A stretch of 64,000 nucleotides of DNA from Pocillopora verrucosa (Eukaryota; Cnidaria; Anthozoa; Scleractinia; Pocilloporidae). The notes under the pieces were generated by a model, which saw only the letters and a list, made by a program, of their open reading frames with translations, ran no database searches and was not told where the DNA came from. The stretch's first letter is position 1. Each line of letters starts with the position of its first letter. Position numbers and translations under genes: made by a program. The stretch is taken from the NCBI RefSeq assembly GCF_036669915.1, contig NC_089320.1, positions 10,766,233 to 10,830,232 on the forward strand, read 5' to 3'. Shown here one piece after another: positions 34,773 to 45,800 of the stretch.

Positions 34773-35299
34773 TTTGGTTTTGGTTTTGGTTTTGGTTTTG
34801 GTTTTGGTTTTGGTTTTGGTTTTGGTTTTGGTTTTGGTTTTGGTTTTTGTTTTTGTTTTTGTTTTTGTTTTTGTTTTTGTTTTTGTTTTTATTTTTGGTT
34901 TTGGTTTTGGTTTTGGTTTTGGTTTTTGTTTTTGTTTTTAGTTTTAGTTTTGGTTTTGGTTTTGGTTTTGGTTTTGGTTTTAGTTTTTGTTTTTGTTTTT
35001 GTTTTTGTTTTTGTTTTTGTTTTTGTTTTTAGTTTTGGTTTTGGTTTTGGTTTTGGTTTCGGTTTCGGTTTTGGTTTTGGTTTTGGTTTTTGTTTTGTTT
35101 TTGTTTTGGTTCTGGTTTTGGTTTTGGTTTTGTTTTTGTCTTTGTTTTTGTCTTTGTTTTTGTCTTTGTTTTTGTTTTTGTTTTTGTTTTTGTTTTTGTT
35201 TTTAGTTTTGGTTTTGGTTTTGGTTTTGGTTTTGGTTTTGGTTTTTAGTTTTTGTTTTGGTTTGGTTTTGGTTTTGGTTTTGGTTTTGGTTTTGGTTTT
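34773..35299. repeat. 527-bp hexamer array of GGTTTT and GTTTTT
   Basis: Blocks of GGTTTT alternate with blocks of GTTTTT, almost without interruption and mostly in a 6-bp register. Other variants are rare (GTCTTT, GGTTTC, AGTTTT). All long Leu/Phe/Val ORFs here, and their Lys/Thr counterparts on the minus strand, are products of the repeat. Confidence 0.95.
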
Positions 35300-35307
35300 C
35301 ACACGAA

Positions 35308-35637
35308 GAAAGATGCCATCCTCAGAGGAACTTACCATGAGATTTCAAACAGTCTGTAAAAACTCAAGACTCAATCAAAGTCGTTGAATCACACATACGA
35401 TAGCGAAAATGGTGTCACCTCGACATTAATCACGCAATATCTAACCTCGAGAGTATGGATGTCAGAGAGTTGGATAATTATATGATCGTATTTGAAGAGT
35501 ACGAGAAAATTTTGAGAATGGAGGGAACCCAAAGCAGATTGGAAATGGAGACAGAAAGAAGTGATGAAACTAGGAATTTCAAAGAAGAATTGAAAAAGAA
35601 GCGTCAACAAAGGAGGACAGCGAGTAACCTATATTAA
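35308..35637 (+). pseudogene. Unrecognised ORF D of the unknown element, coiled-coil-like
   Basis: A disrupted frame starts MPSSEELTMRFQ after the hexamer array. After a frame change it reads through a clean helical segment, LESMDVRELDNYMIVFEEYE then FKEELKKKRQQRRTASNLY and stop (35635-35637). High Glu, Lys and Arg content with heptad-like spacing suggests a coiled coil. No family recognised. Confidence 0.35.
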
Positions 35638-35639
35638 AA

Positions 35640-36345
35640 GAAGGGGAAAAAAAAGAAACTGAACAGTAATAGTTCGCGTGAGGAAGTATGACATTCTGAA
35701 TACGATTGATTATGAAGATAAACGAAAATTGGTGAAATTAGCCTCAGCTAAATCTTGTAAAATCAAGAACGTACGATGTGTTATGCGAGAAAATAAATTT
35801 TGAAATCACCTCCCGAAAAATTCACGTGGGCTTTTATAAAAACAAAAGCTTACGTGAATTTTTGTTTTAAACAACGTTTTTATCAAAAATAAGCGTGCGC
35901 CTGTGAATAATCGGTTAACTTAATGATTGTGACACATTTTTTCCTGAAATTTCTTTCAGTCTTTTTTCAAACTTGCCCTTGCAAGTTTGAAATAACTCAA
36001 CATGTATCGAAGAAGCTTCTCATAAAAAACAGGTACACCTGTAACACCTCGATGGCGCGACAAGAGAGTCGTTTAAGGGAATCGTTTAAGAGAATAACAT
36101 TCACACCCACTTCAGAACTCGCAAGCGAGACATTGTGAACCTGTGACAAATTCAAGTTGCCTTGAAATCAAGGTTACTTTCAAAATAATGCACAAAACTG
36201 TTTTTTTTTTAATTCAGGATAAAATTAACCTTGATTTCGAGGTTAAAAATTCATGAGTTGCCATGAAATCAAAGTTGTTTTCAAAATGCGCCAGAATCCC
36301 CCTTTTATATCTACTCCTTGCATATTTTTAGCCACTCCAACTTTA
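35640..36345. other. Gene-free spacer before tandem unit 3
   Basis: AT-rich. Contains an inverted pair (TTCACGTGGGCTTTTATAAA and AAAGCTTACGTGAATTTTT, 35820-35863) and a degenerate direct repeat around 36150-36290 (TTGCCTTGAAATCAAGGTTA and TTGCCATGAAATCAAAGTTG). No coding evidence. Confidence 0.45.
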
Positions 36346-36354
36346 GATTCCGAT

Positions 36355-36540
36355 GTCTAGACAACCAATCAGAATATCGAAAAAGCCTGACGCACTTTTG
36401 TTTATTGATGCCTTGTGAATGAGACTATGCAGCCATTTAATTGCTTGTGCTGCTGCATCCGATACCCGATAAATTCAATTGAAGCCGGAACTCTTGGTCG
36501 TTTCACGCCTTACCGGCTCCTGACACCTCCTAAAGAGAAA
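36355..36540 (-). pseudogene. Penelope-like RT fragment, copy 3
   Basis: Short stretch matching the borders of the fragments at 23880-24040 and 27440-27630 (plus-strand CAGAATATCGAAAAAGCCTG and CGTTTCACGCCTTACCGGCT). It marks the left end of tandem unit 3. Too short to show RT motifs. Confidence 0.6.
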
Positions 36541-37146
36541 ACTTGCTTAAATTGTATTTTTATCAAAAACTGCATTTATTAAGCTTTCTTCTGATGTATA
36601 GTTTGCTAAGATTTTAGAGAAACTAGCGCGCGTACGAGTTTTTTCCCCGAAGGACACCAGCGAAGGTGAGAAGTAACCTTAAGAAGCTTCTATGAAAGAA
36701 ACGAAACCTTTGGTTAACAACACAGCTTTAAAATATGTTTAAGCTTTAGTATGAAGGTGTAATTTTCTTAGTGTCTGATTAATATTTTAATTTTGAATAT
36801 TCCAAGTTCAAGAACCAGGAAAATTTTGTTTTAATACCACTAATGATGAAAATCCATTGACTTTTATTCATCGCGCAATTTCAACTATACCTAGATATTA
36901 AAGCAAAAAATTAAAAAAACAAATTGACTAAGAAATATAGAAACAAAAAAGACATTCAAAAAATTTAAAAGCTTTTGCGAATACTGCACTAAGTCAACTA
37001 AATGCAGATTGATTGAAAAACTATAGGATTTATCTGTGAATCTATTCAACGAAGTCCATTATACCTCAAATGACCATGAAGAACAATCTAAGCTGTCTTC
37101 GCAAAAAGATACAAAAGATGAAACTAAACAAGTGGCGAGGAGATAT

Positions 37147-38354
37147 TCAGGTAAATACTTTATAATTTCCCAACGCCCTAAATTTGGCGAACCACTGATC
37201 CTTCTTGTCGTTAGGACACAAATCTCTGTAGAACTTCAGTCCAGATACTTGAATGAAGCTAGCAAGAATCTGTGACTCCTCGTCCAAAGGGAAGCCTTCA
37301 ATGAGGGATAAAGCAGCAAGTAAATATATTTCGGAATGCATGACTGCATGCATCCTTTGCAGTTATTGCTCCTTAAAAAATGGAGACAGAATGCAGTTGG
37401 CTTACATTTCGGTAGTGCTGTATGCCAGATATCTCTTAGCTAACTATTTCTTAGGGAAAATTGACCGTAAAATAAAGGAGTTTCTTATCGTCATTCGACT
37501 GAATAATTTTGCAAAAATTCCGGCCCATTTTACGATTTCGTAGCATGTCAACTCTATGCTTTTATGAGCAGAGCGAATCTATTCAACCAAATCTTTAATA
37601 CCTTAAACGGCTTTGAGGAAAATTACAGGCTGTCTACGCAGAATGGGAAACTAAACTAGTATAGTGAGGAAGATACTCAGGTTAACACACCTTACAATCT
37701 TGCTAAATTTGGCGAATGACCCTTCCCTCTGGCCACTCGGTAATTCTTTTTGCTTGACTAATCAACGAAACTATATGACATATGATAGGGTCATACTCGG
37801 TGTTAAGAAGCTTTTGTCTGCATGGCGCCAAGCAATGTTTTTTTCTTAAACTTAATCAGAAGCATTTAAGCTTCCTGTCTAACACATTATGCACTTGGAA
37901 GTAAACTAAGGAGGCTTTAATCTAAATTCTTCAAAACTTTTTAAAGGCAGGTTGACAAGAATGGACTTACCATGCAACTTTCCATCAAGGACCAAACACA
38001 CGTGGCATCCATTCTCACCACCTCTCGCATTAATTTCGGTGAGGCTTTTTTGGCTTGCATAGTCGATCATCGCTTCTAGGGCTTTAAACTTAGACTTATT
38101 ATCCCTTGGTTCTTCCGACTTCTTGACTGCATATATGACAAAATAGCAGACTTTTGAAGGTTGTATCCGGTGACTATCGACAAGGCTGATTCGACGACCT
38201 TAGGCTTGGCCTCATCGTCCAACTCATAGTAAGTTTTTATGGACTCATCGCGGGCCAAAATGCTCAAATAAGCTCTGGGAGTGTAGAGGTCGAACTCTAC
38301 CCTGAACATATCGCATAACTTGTTTGCAGGAATCAAATCAAACTCCTTGGCCAT
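37147..38354 (-). pseudogene. HIT-like tandem copy 3, broken by internal deletion
   Basis: Start MAKEFDLIPAN at 38354, donor GTAAGT after 37971, and exon 2 at 37295-37147 (ILASFIQVSGLKFYRDLCP) are all preserved. Within exon 1 about 325 bp, equivalent to roughly 29246-29572 in copy 2, is missing. The frame jumps from LQKSAILS to an out-of-frame tail ending at a stop near 38076. The deleted part includes the SLHFGSW...FHAHICV block, so even a frame-corrected product would lack the H-x-H motif. Confidence 0.8.
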
Positions 38355-38747
38355 CTTCAGTCAGTTAAGTTGATCTTCTCACAGATACTTCTTTCCCTTA
38401 AATACAGACACCTTTTGCCAGCGATTACTTCAAAAAAATCTGAAAGACTATATAAAACGCACTCGATGATTTTATAGTATCGAAATTTTGAGGCAGTCTG
38501 AAGATTCCTGTTCCGTGTGGCCAAGTTTGATCCTACTAAATCAACCAATCAGGGAATTCTTTTTCCCCAGAAGTCAAGGAAACCTTTGGACGCCATAATC
38601 CCTGAGTGGGCCGACCTTTTCCCCGAAAAGTCTTTTCTAGGAATTATCGAGTTGATGTTAGGTGTTTTCTTGGGCTGGTCTGTCAAAAGATGATTTCATT
38701 TTTTTCATTTCTACTTTTATTTTTACTTTCTTTTATGTATCAATCCA

Positions 38748-38851
38748 ATCTCGAGCCCAGGGTCATTTGGGCTCCTTGTCAGCGGTATGGTCGCCAAATA
38801 ACGGACGACCATATCGCTCACAAGGAGCCCAAATGACCCTGGGCTCGAGAT
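38748..38851. mobile_element. Hairpin MITE in tandem unit 3
   Basis: Near-perfect palindrome with arms ATCTCGAGCCCAGGGTCATT and complement, and a short centre. Orthologous to the hairpin at 30404-30580 but with most of the middle lost. Confidence 0.75.
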
Positions 38852-40596
38852 TGGTATCAATCATAATCCTTAGCTACGTATGGTGTTATAAGTTTTGGAT
38901 GGAAATCGCATTCAATTTCTCAGAAACGTCCTAACCCGGAACTAACGTTGATTGTGAGTTTATTTAGACTTCACGGAAAAAATCATTGGCATTTAACTTT
39001 TAAATTAAAAATTTTCTTACAATCCTTAAACGATTTTAAACACTTCTTGTTTATTAGTATTGCAAATGATTTCACCTAAGTAAACGAAAAGCTGAAAGCA
39101 AATGGTCAGAGCACCGAGGTTCACGAAACGAGGTTTAATTTTGGCCGCTATTTTTGAAGATCAAGGGACTTCGAAAGTTCCTCATATGTGGGTTTTATTG
39201 AGCAATTTGATCTTTCTTTTAGTACCCTTGGTAGTTTCTCGAAAACTTAACGTTTAGGTAATATTTTCTTCTTGACTTAAGATTATACAGAGCGCAGTTT
39301 GGATTAATAAAGGCTACTTGAAAGTTGTTTTAATAACTGGCCTTTAATGTCGCTACGTTAGCAACAAAGATTTTTTCTAAGCTAATTCCATGTTTCCCTT
39401 GTTGTGGTTTTGCCTACACGTCCATATTCTAGTCGCCGTTAGGACTGAAGTTAATTTCTTACAAGGCAAATGTATCTTAATAAAAAAGGTTTAAAAAAGA
39501 TTGCCTCTGTCAAACTCGCCTAATCCTATATCAGATAGTTTTGCGGCGTGTACTCTCATTTCAACTTTTGTAGTATTTTGAAGTCCAGAATACAAATCAT
39601 CCTTTTCAGTAGCCTGCGTTACTGGCGGCCTGCGGTTTTAGGGGCGGGGAGAAAAACGAAAGACCTTTCATTTTTCAGTAAAAAAATTACACCTATCGTG
39701 GGCCGAATTGAGATCTAACAGAAAAAGTTTTGTTCGTTACCAACTGAAAATTCATATGAAGTCGTTTTCAGTGAGGGTCGAAAAACCAAAACCAAATCTG
39801 TCACAGCAACCAATCAGAAAAAAGATAAACACGATTACTAAATTGAAAACAAGCAAACCGCTTGAAACGCGGGAAAACACTAATGACCCGGTCGCATTTG
39901 TTTTTAATTTTGCATCTGATTGGTTTAAGAGTGTGGTGCGAGTTTTCGAAACCAATCACCAAGTGAAGAAAAGTAAAACCATTACAATTCCGGATTACCA
40001 TTGACACTCAATTGAAAACAATTAGAAAGCGTTTAGACTCATAAACTATGCTGATAATCAACTATAATTGAGCAATATCCACTGAAAGTGCGGAAAATAA
40101 TTGTTTTGCTGTGGTTACTCAAATAATTATCAGATGGATAGTACTTTCTTTCTTTGTTATCATTTTCTCTTTATAAAACATAAAGAAATTGCAGGGTGTT
40201 CAGTTTAAAAGGAGTCACCTTGTGTGAGTAAGCTTTTATCTGTGACCAATTAGAATGCACTCATCCCCTTACAGTCTCTTGTGAAGTTGAGCTAATAGAT
40301 GATATTGCTCTGTTGAGGGAGAATGAGCCTGCATTTGTTTAAAAGTGTATTTGATTGCATCATTTCTAATATATTCACCTCTATAGATAATTAGTCTTTC
40401 TTAAGATATCAAGCGACGAGTTGGTTGTCATTCGAGTATTTTAAGTCTTGTTCTTGAGGACCAATCAGTCATTTTTGCTAATTACAGCATTTATAGCAGT
40501 GACTGAATATCAAGAATGACCTACAGAAGATTGAGCTCTAATAAATCTCATTTTTCACATTTATTTATTATTCACCTCAGCATTTTTGTTTTAAAC

Positions 40597-40797
40597 CTTT
40601 AACCCCTGGGAGACTGGCTTCTAATTTCTCATTACAATATCACCCTTGAATCACACATTTAGGTCACAGGAATGAACAAAATGATCACAAACTAAACAAC
40701 CTCTTGACTGTTAAACAGATTCACCTTATCAGCACTGTGGGAATGTGTGTGAACAATATCAAGAATATGCATACTGATGTTTGGGTGTGAAAGGCTA
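40597..40797 (-). repeat. Dispersed hairpin repeat (AACCCTTT family), inverted copy
   Basis: Ends CTTTAACCCCTGGGAGACTG and GGGTGTGAAAGGCTAAA are roughly complementary. Interior phrases (TGACTGTTAAACAGATTCAC, AGAATATGCATACTGATG) match 62205-62300. Confidence 0.5.
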
Positions 40798-40868
40798 AAT
40801 ACATAAATTATACTTAACGGAAAAAAATAGTGTTTCATAAATTTAAAAAGCCATAAACCTAGAAGAAT

Positions 40869-42656
40869 TTATTGCTTTTCTGCTTTCTGGAGTGCAGCCA
40901 ATCCTGCTTTCTTTAAAAAGGTACCATTTACTTCCAGTATATGCAGAAATGTGCCATAATGTGCAGAAACAAGTTTTCCATAAGTTCTTATCACTGCTAA
41001 CAACATTTTTGCAAACTTAAGTGACTTTGAAAGGTGGCACGACTGTAGTTCTAACACTCCAGCAAAGACACCAAAAATATTGCCACTGAATTCTAGCTTT
41101 AAATCAACCATTGTCTGTACAACAGAGACAGTATTCTCTGACCATGTGAAAGGATGACCTTGACTATCTGTCCTGATTGCAAATGTTAGTTCCATCAAAT
41201 GAATTCTTGTATCTTCAGTGAAACATTCCTTGACTATTTTACCGATAATATCTACTTGTGGAGTGTTTAAATCTGACTCCTGAATAAGTTTTACAGCAAC
41301 ACCATCACAAAATGCTCTTGAGTGTTTCTTTGAAAACAGGGTTACAGCCATTAAAAGACCTCTTGAGGCAGCTTGCTTTAATTCCTGTATTTTAGGAAGA
41401 AGACACTGAGAGGCAAAAACACATGTATTGCTAAAGCTTGGTTCTGCTTTCAAGTCAACAAATTTTGTACACAAAAAAATTGCAGTGGGTTCTTGCAGGC
41501 CTTTAATGTGTAACTGGTTACAAATGTATTCTACTTCAAGACTGCTGCATGTTGAAAACACATCAAGTTCATTGGAGGAATAGTTATCTTCTTCTTTTAC
41601 TTCCAGGCTAGTAAGAAAGTTTTTTAAAGCAGAAATATTTGGCTGAAGAGCATGATAGAGTTTAGATTCAGCTGTAGCTTCTTGGTCTGTGATCAAGAGT
41701 TCTGGAACATCCTCTGCCTCCATATTCCAGGGTTCCGGGGGTGGAGGCACCTTGAGGTGTGGATCTTTAGCTATTATATCTGTGCAGTGTTCAGGACTTT
41801 CATTAGTATCATTTATTTCAATATCATTGTCATAAAAATCATGAGGAGCTTCCAAACAAGTTTCAAGCAGTTTTGTGTCAAATTGTGAATCAACATCATC
41901 TGTACAAATGTTTGTAACATCAAGCATGTCAACATTGTCTTGATCAATAACTTTACAGTCTCTGTGTAAGGCAGGATGATTTTCTGACCAACTCTTGTTG
42001 CTTTTTCTTATCTCATGAACTTGCTGTTGGCTCAACCAAGGAATGCTTCGCGACGATTCAGCCATTTGGTTCTTCTTAATAAGCTCATCAAACCTAGATT
42101 TTGACTCTTCCGTGATGCAATTTAAATAGAAAAAGTTAATGTCTTCTCTATCACCTTGGTCAGAGCGGTTGAGTTTTTCCCTCTGCACTTTCTTCAGATC
42201 ATTCACTTTTGACTGGAGAATATTAACGTACGCAGCACGCCAATCTTTCAGCTCTTTTATTTCTTCTAGACTGACAATCAACTTTTCCAAAGATTCCGAA
42301 GGTAACACATTACTTTGTTGTAAAATAAACGCCAGAGTATTCCTTTGCATGTTCAATGGAAGAAGTAGAAGTTTTGGTTTGAAAAATAGTCTATTATCCA
42401 AAACCACAGGAAAATCGCTCGCGAGGTGATTAACGAAATCGGTCCAGTTCGGAGGAATGTCGGACAACCTGTTACTTGACAACTTTTTCTGAAGCCAAAA
42501 TCGTGCTGCTTGAACTGGTGAGAATTCTGAATTTAAAGCTGCAAATATTCCACGCCATTCACTTGGAAATGATGAAATAAGTGTGTTTAGGAGGTTTACA
42601 GGGGGGAAATCACCGAATTCTACTTCGTGGGTTAAGCAACTAGATTTGTCCGCCAT
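40869..42656 (-). CDS. FANCE: Fanconi anemia group E protein
   Basis: Single ORF of 595 aa on the minus strand. FANCE is part of the Fanconi core complex that ubiquitinates FANCD2-FANCI at DNA interstrand crosslinks; its C-terminal helical repeats bind FANCD2. N-terminal similarity is seen at FFKPKLLLLPLNMQRNTLAF (residues about 90-110). A long acidic, low-complexity middle follows (about 200-320). The C-terminal repeat region contains SNTCVFASQCLLPKIQEL and FAKMLLAVIRTYGKLVSAHY, ending NGTFLKKAGLAALQKAEKQ, which parallels the human C-terminus (N-x-T-F-L-x-K/R). Slightly longer than human FANCE (536 aa). No intron is visible, although the vertebrate gene is split. AATAAA signals on its strand lie near 40560. 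It shares a short promoter with the phosphatase gene. Confidence 0.9.
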   Translation of the reverse strand: MADKSSCLTHEVEFGDFPPVNLLNTLISSFPSEWRGIFAALNSEFSPVQAARFWLQKKLSSNRLSDIPPNWTDFVNHLASDFPVVLDNRLFFKPKLLLLPLNMQRNTLAFILQQSNVLPSESLEKLIVSLEEIKELKDWRAAYVNILQSKVNDLKKVQREKLNRSDQGDREDINFFYLNCITEESKSRFDELIKKNQMAESSRSIPWLSQQQVHEIRKSNKSWSENHPALHRDCKVIDQDNVDMLDVTNICTDDVDSQFDTKLLETCLEAPHDFYDNDIEINDTNESPEHCTDIIAKDPHLKVPPPPEPWNMEAEDVPELLITDQEATAESKLYHALQPNISALKNFLTSLEVKEEDNYSSNELDVFSTCSSLEVEYICNQLHIKGLQEPTAIFLCTKFVDLKAEPSFSNTCVFASQCLLPKIQELKQAASRGLLMAVTLFSKKHSRAFCDGVAVKLIQESDLNTPQVDIIGKIVKECFTEDTRIHLMELTFAIRTDSQGHPFTWSENTVSVVQTMVDLKLEFSGNIFGVFAGVLELQSCHLSKSLKFAKMLLAVIRTYGKLVSAHYGTFLHILEVNGTFLKKAGLAALQKAEKQ

Positions 42657-42816
42657 CTTAAAATTGCTACAGTCGAAATAAGCTGGAACTAGCGCGCAAT
42701 CGAGGTTGAGTTCCAGCTTCCTGTGGGAGGAGTAAAATGTTCACTTCCTGATCATTAGCGCTTGCATCGTCGACCACAATTTTGTCTGCGAACTCTCCCA
42801 CATCTATTAACTAAAT
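42657..42816. promoter_or_regulatory. Shared divergent promoter of FANCE and the SHP2 gene
   Basis: Only 160 bp separate the two start codons. It has two ETS-type CTTCCTG sites (42717-42723, 42744-42750), no TATA box, and a perfect inverted repeat AGCTGGAACT / AGTTCCAGCT (42681-42690, 42709-42718). Both 5' UTRs must fit here unless an untranslated exon lies elsewhere. Confidence 0.7.
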
Positions 42817-45800
42817 ATGCCATCAAGAAGGTAATTAGTATAAGCATCGTACGATATATGTGTTAGTCGTACTTTTCTAACGGAATGGGGTGGTTTTTGC
42901 TCGTTATTGTAGATGGTTTCACTCTGACATATCGGGCTTCGATGCCGAGAAGTTGTTGCTTGAGCGAGGATTTGATGGCAGCTATCTTGTCCGGCCTAGT
43001 AAAAGCAATCCTGGCGACTTTACACTGTCAGTGCGGTACGTATTAATTTCTTAATGATAAAAAGGGACTTTGTATAAATTCGCGAGTAACCATAGATAAA
43101 TTTCAGCCTTAAACAGAGTTGTGTCAGTGTGAAATAAAGACCCTATTGACGATTCGAGTTAGGAAGCTTAATGCTGTAGCCACATTTGAGATCACTTCCT
43201 TGCTATGCTAACATGACAAGGTACAAACGTTTGTCATTCGTTAGATGAATGATATCTCAATTTCTTATTTAAAGTAGATGTTTTTAGCAATGTTTTCAAC
43301 AGAGATTATGCGTGCCCTAACACAAGAGTTTTGGGCGAATATTTTATTTCATTTGCATTTTGTAGGCACGACCAAAAATTTGAATGTTAATCGTGTTCTA
43401 TCAGATTACTATCTTACATTATAATTCGTTGTGTTATTTATATCATGTATTAAAAATTCATAAACGGAGCGTCAAATTATCTGATCCAACAGTTCTTGTG
43501 GTAAAACTCGATCTGAAATTCAGCCCTCTTGAATAAGAGGTCAGTGGTGCGGCTGACAGCTCGAGAGATGGAAACTTTAAATTTAGAAAACCCACGCATT
43601 TCTGCAGATGTCACACCGAGGAAATTTCAATTCGTCACGAACTGAGCAGCTGTTTTTGTTGCAATTTAAAGTATTATCCTATCTTTAATTGCACTATTTG
43701 AAAACTGAAACAACCCTCGTGTAAGCAGATTATTGTTATACTGTCTAAAAACCAAGATCGTGTGAGCCATTTGTTTTTCTAAGAAAAAAGACGCATATTT
43801 TTCTTACGTTTCAAAAAAATATACCCCACGTACACAAGAAAGTGAAAGTAAAATTTAGTGAAAGTCAAAACATACCTTAATGTCGGAACATTTTGTCTGG
43901 AAGTCTCAAGTTATTCCATGGTTTGGAAGATGTAAACATGTTATTTTAATTGGCTTTGTGAAGAATTATTAAATCATTATGTAGATCTCCTTTGCACATT
44001 TGCTTTAAAGATAAGAACCGACAATTTTGAGGAGAATCTTAAGAGTTACCCTTCAGTTTGAATGAGGATAATGCCTCCCATACTGAACTTTGCCAGACAA
44101 CTCTCAGAGGTCACAATAAGAGACTGTGTGAAAAATGCCATATTAACTTTGTTATGAACTTTGTATGTAGCTTTTCATTACTTGAGTCAGGAAAAAAATT
44201 CTAAGGGGGAGATACCATGTCAGTAGAATTATACAGCCTTAATTTTTCAGTGTGAAATTGTGTTTTCCTGGAAAGCATTCAAGGAATTGAAAAAGTTGGG
44301 TTGGGATTCCTATTTCCTGTTTTTGTGATCTTATATTCCAGGGATATGAACTCCAGTATGGTACTTTTATTGTATGCATTTAGTAAATGATATCAGATAC
44401 TGGGGATTCAGAAAATATAATGAAAGAATGACACAATTCCATGCCCAAAACAAAATGGCTCTAAGTTTGGAGAAAATTTTGTGGCATGTTTGTATGTTTC
44501 TGTGATAAGTTTGGATACAAGCCTCTCTAGAAATTTTCTTCTGATGAGCATTTCTGAAATGGATGATATTATTTCAGCTTGAAAAACTTTTAACATTTAT
44601 TTTTTTTCTAATTTAAAAACTTGTTTATGCAATGGCACCACATCAGTATTCAAATTTCTTCCTATTGCTTTCAAGAAGCAATATATTCTAACATAATGGA
44701 ATGATTCAATATTGTTTTCATATACCTTGTCAGCTAAGCAAATGTTGTATTGAATCACTTAGAATGCATGAACCAATCAAGCTCTCATTGCTTTAAGTTG
44801 AGGTAAAATGTACTGTATCTTCAAAAGGCTTTGTTGCTTAACATTCCTTGAAAATGTTTCATTATCAATTCATTTGACCATATGGTAATCAAATGTGATC
44901 AGGATTTAGAGTACTCTTGGAGAGGTGGTTTTTACTCCATTTGAAAATTTGTAGAGTGATGTAAATTGAAAATCCACAAATTTTGATTTTATTACAAAAA
45001 ATATATATATATTCCATGATTTTACATACTATATTACTATTAGTAGTAGCAGTTGAGTGATTGGAGTGGATTCCACATCAAGAGATCTAGCAGTAGATGT
45101 GAGCCCTGGCTAAAGCACTGTCTTTTTGAGCGAGATTGTTTACACTCAGAGTGCCTCTTTCACATGAGAAAGTTAATTCCAAAGATTGGATCATTAATTC
45201 TCCTCTCTAGCTACTACTCATTTCTATGTAAATTAGTTATGAAGAATTAGTGTTAGGTTAAGATAACAACTTTTATTTGATAAGTTTGTGTATTCTCGTG
45301 AACTGTTTGCTGGATAATGTACATGTTTGGTTATTAAAGTGAGAAGTTACAGGTTAATCACTTGTGGGAGCTAAAGGGTTAATGGTAGCTGTGAATTGGT
45401 GGGGAAACCTGATAAAACCCAGGGGAGGGGGGTGTGGGATAAGCTGTGAAGGTCTGGAATCCCATGCAGAGGTAGTAGCATTAACATTATCACTAGTCAC
45501 TGAGCATTACAGAAACTTGAATAAGCTGTAGCTAGATGAGTCATTAGACTCTTGAGCTGACTCAAGTACTTTTTTCCTTACCTTTGTATTGATATGCCAA
45601 ATACTACCATCAGAAGCTCTGAAAGTTAATTTTTTGACTACAGGCGAGATGGTGAGGTGACGCACATAAAGATACAAAACACAGGAGATTTTTATGACTT
45701 GTATGGAGGGGAAAAGTTTGCCACCTTGTCAGAATTGATCCAGTTTTATACAGAAAACCCCGGGCAGCTGAAAGAAAAGAATGGTCTGGTCATTGAGATG

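Noticed and set aside
34750..35387. Long Leu/Phe/Val and Lys/Thr ORFs on both strands
   Set aside because: They are translations of the GGTTTT/GTTTTT array; several frames are open at once, which is a property of the repeat.
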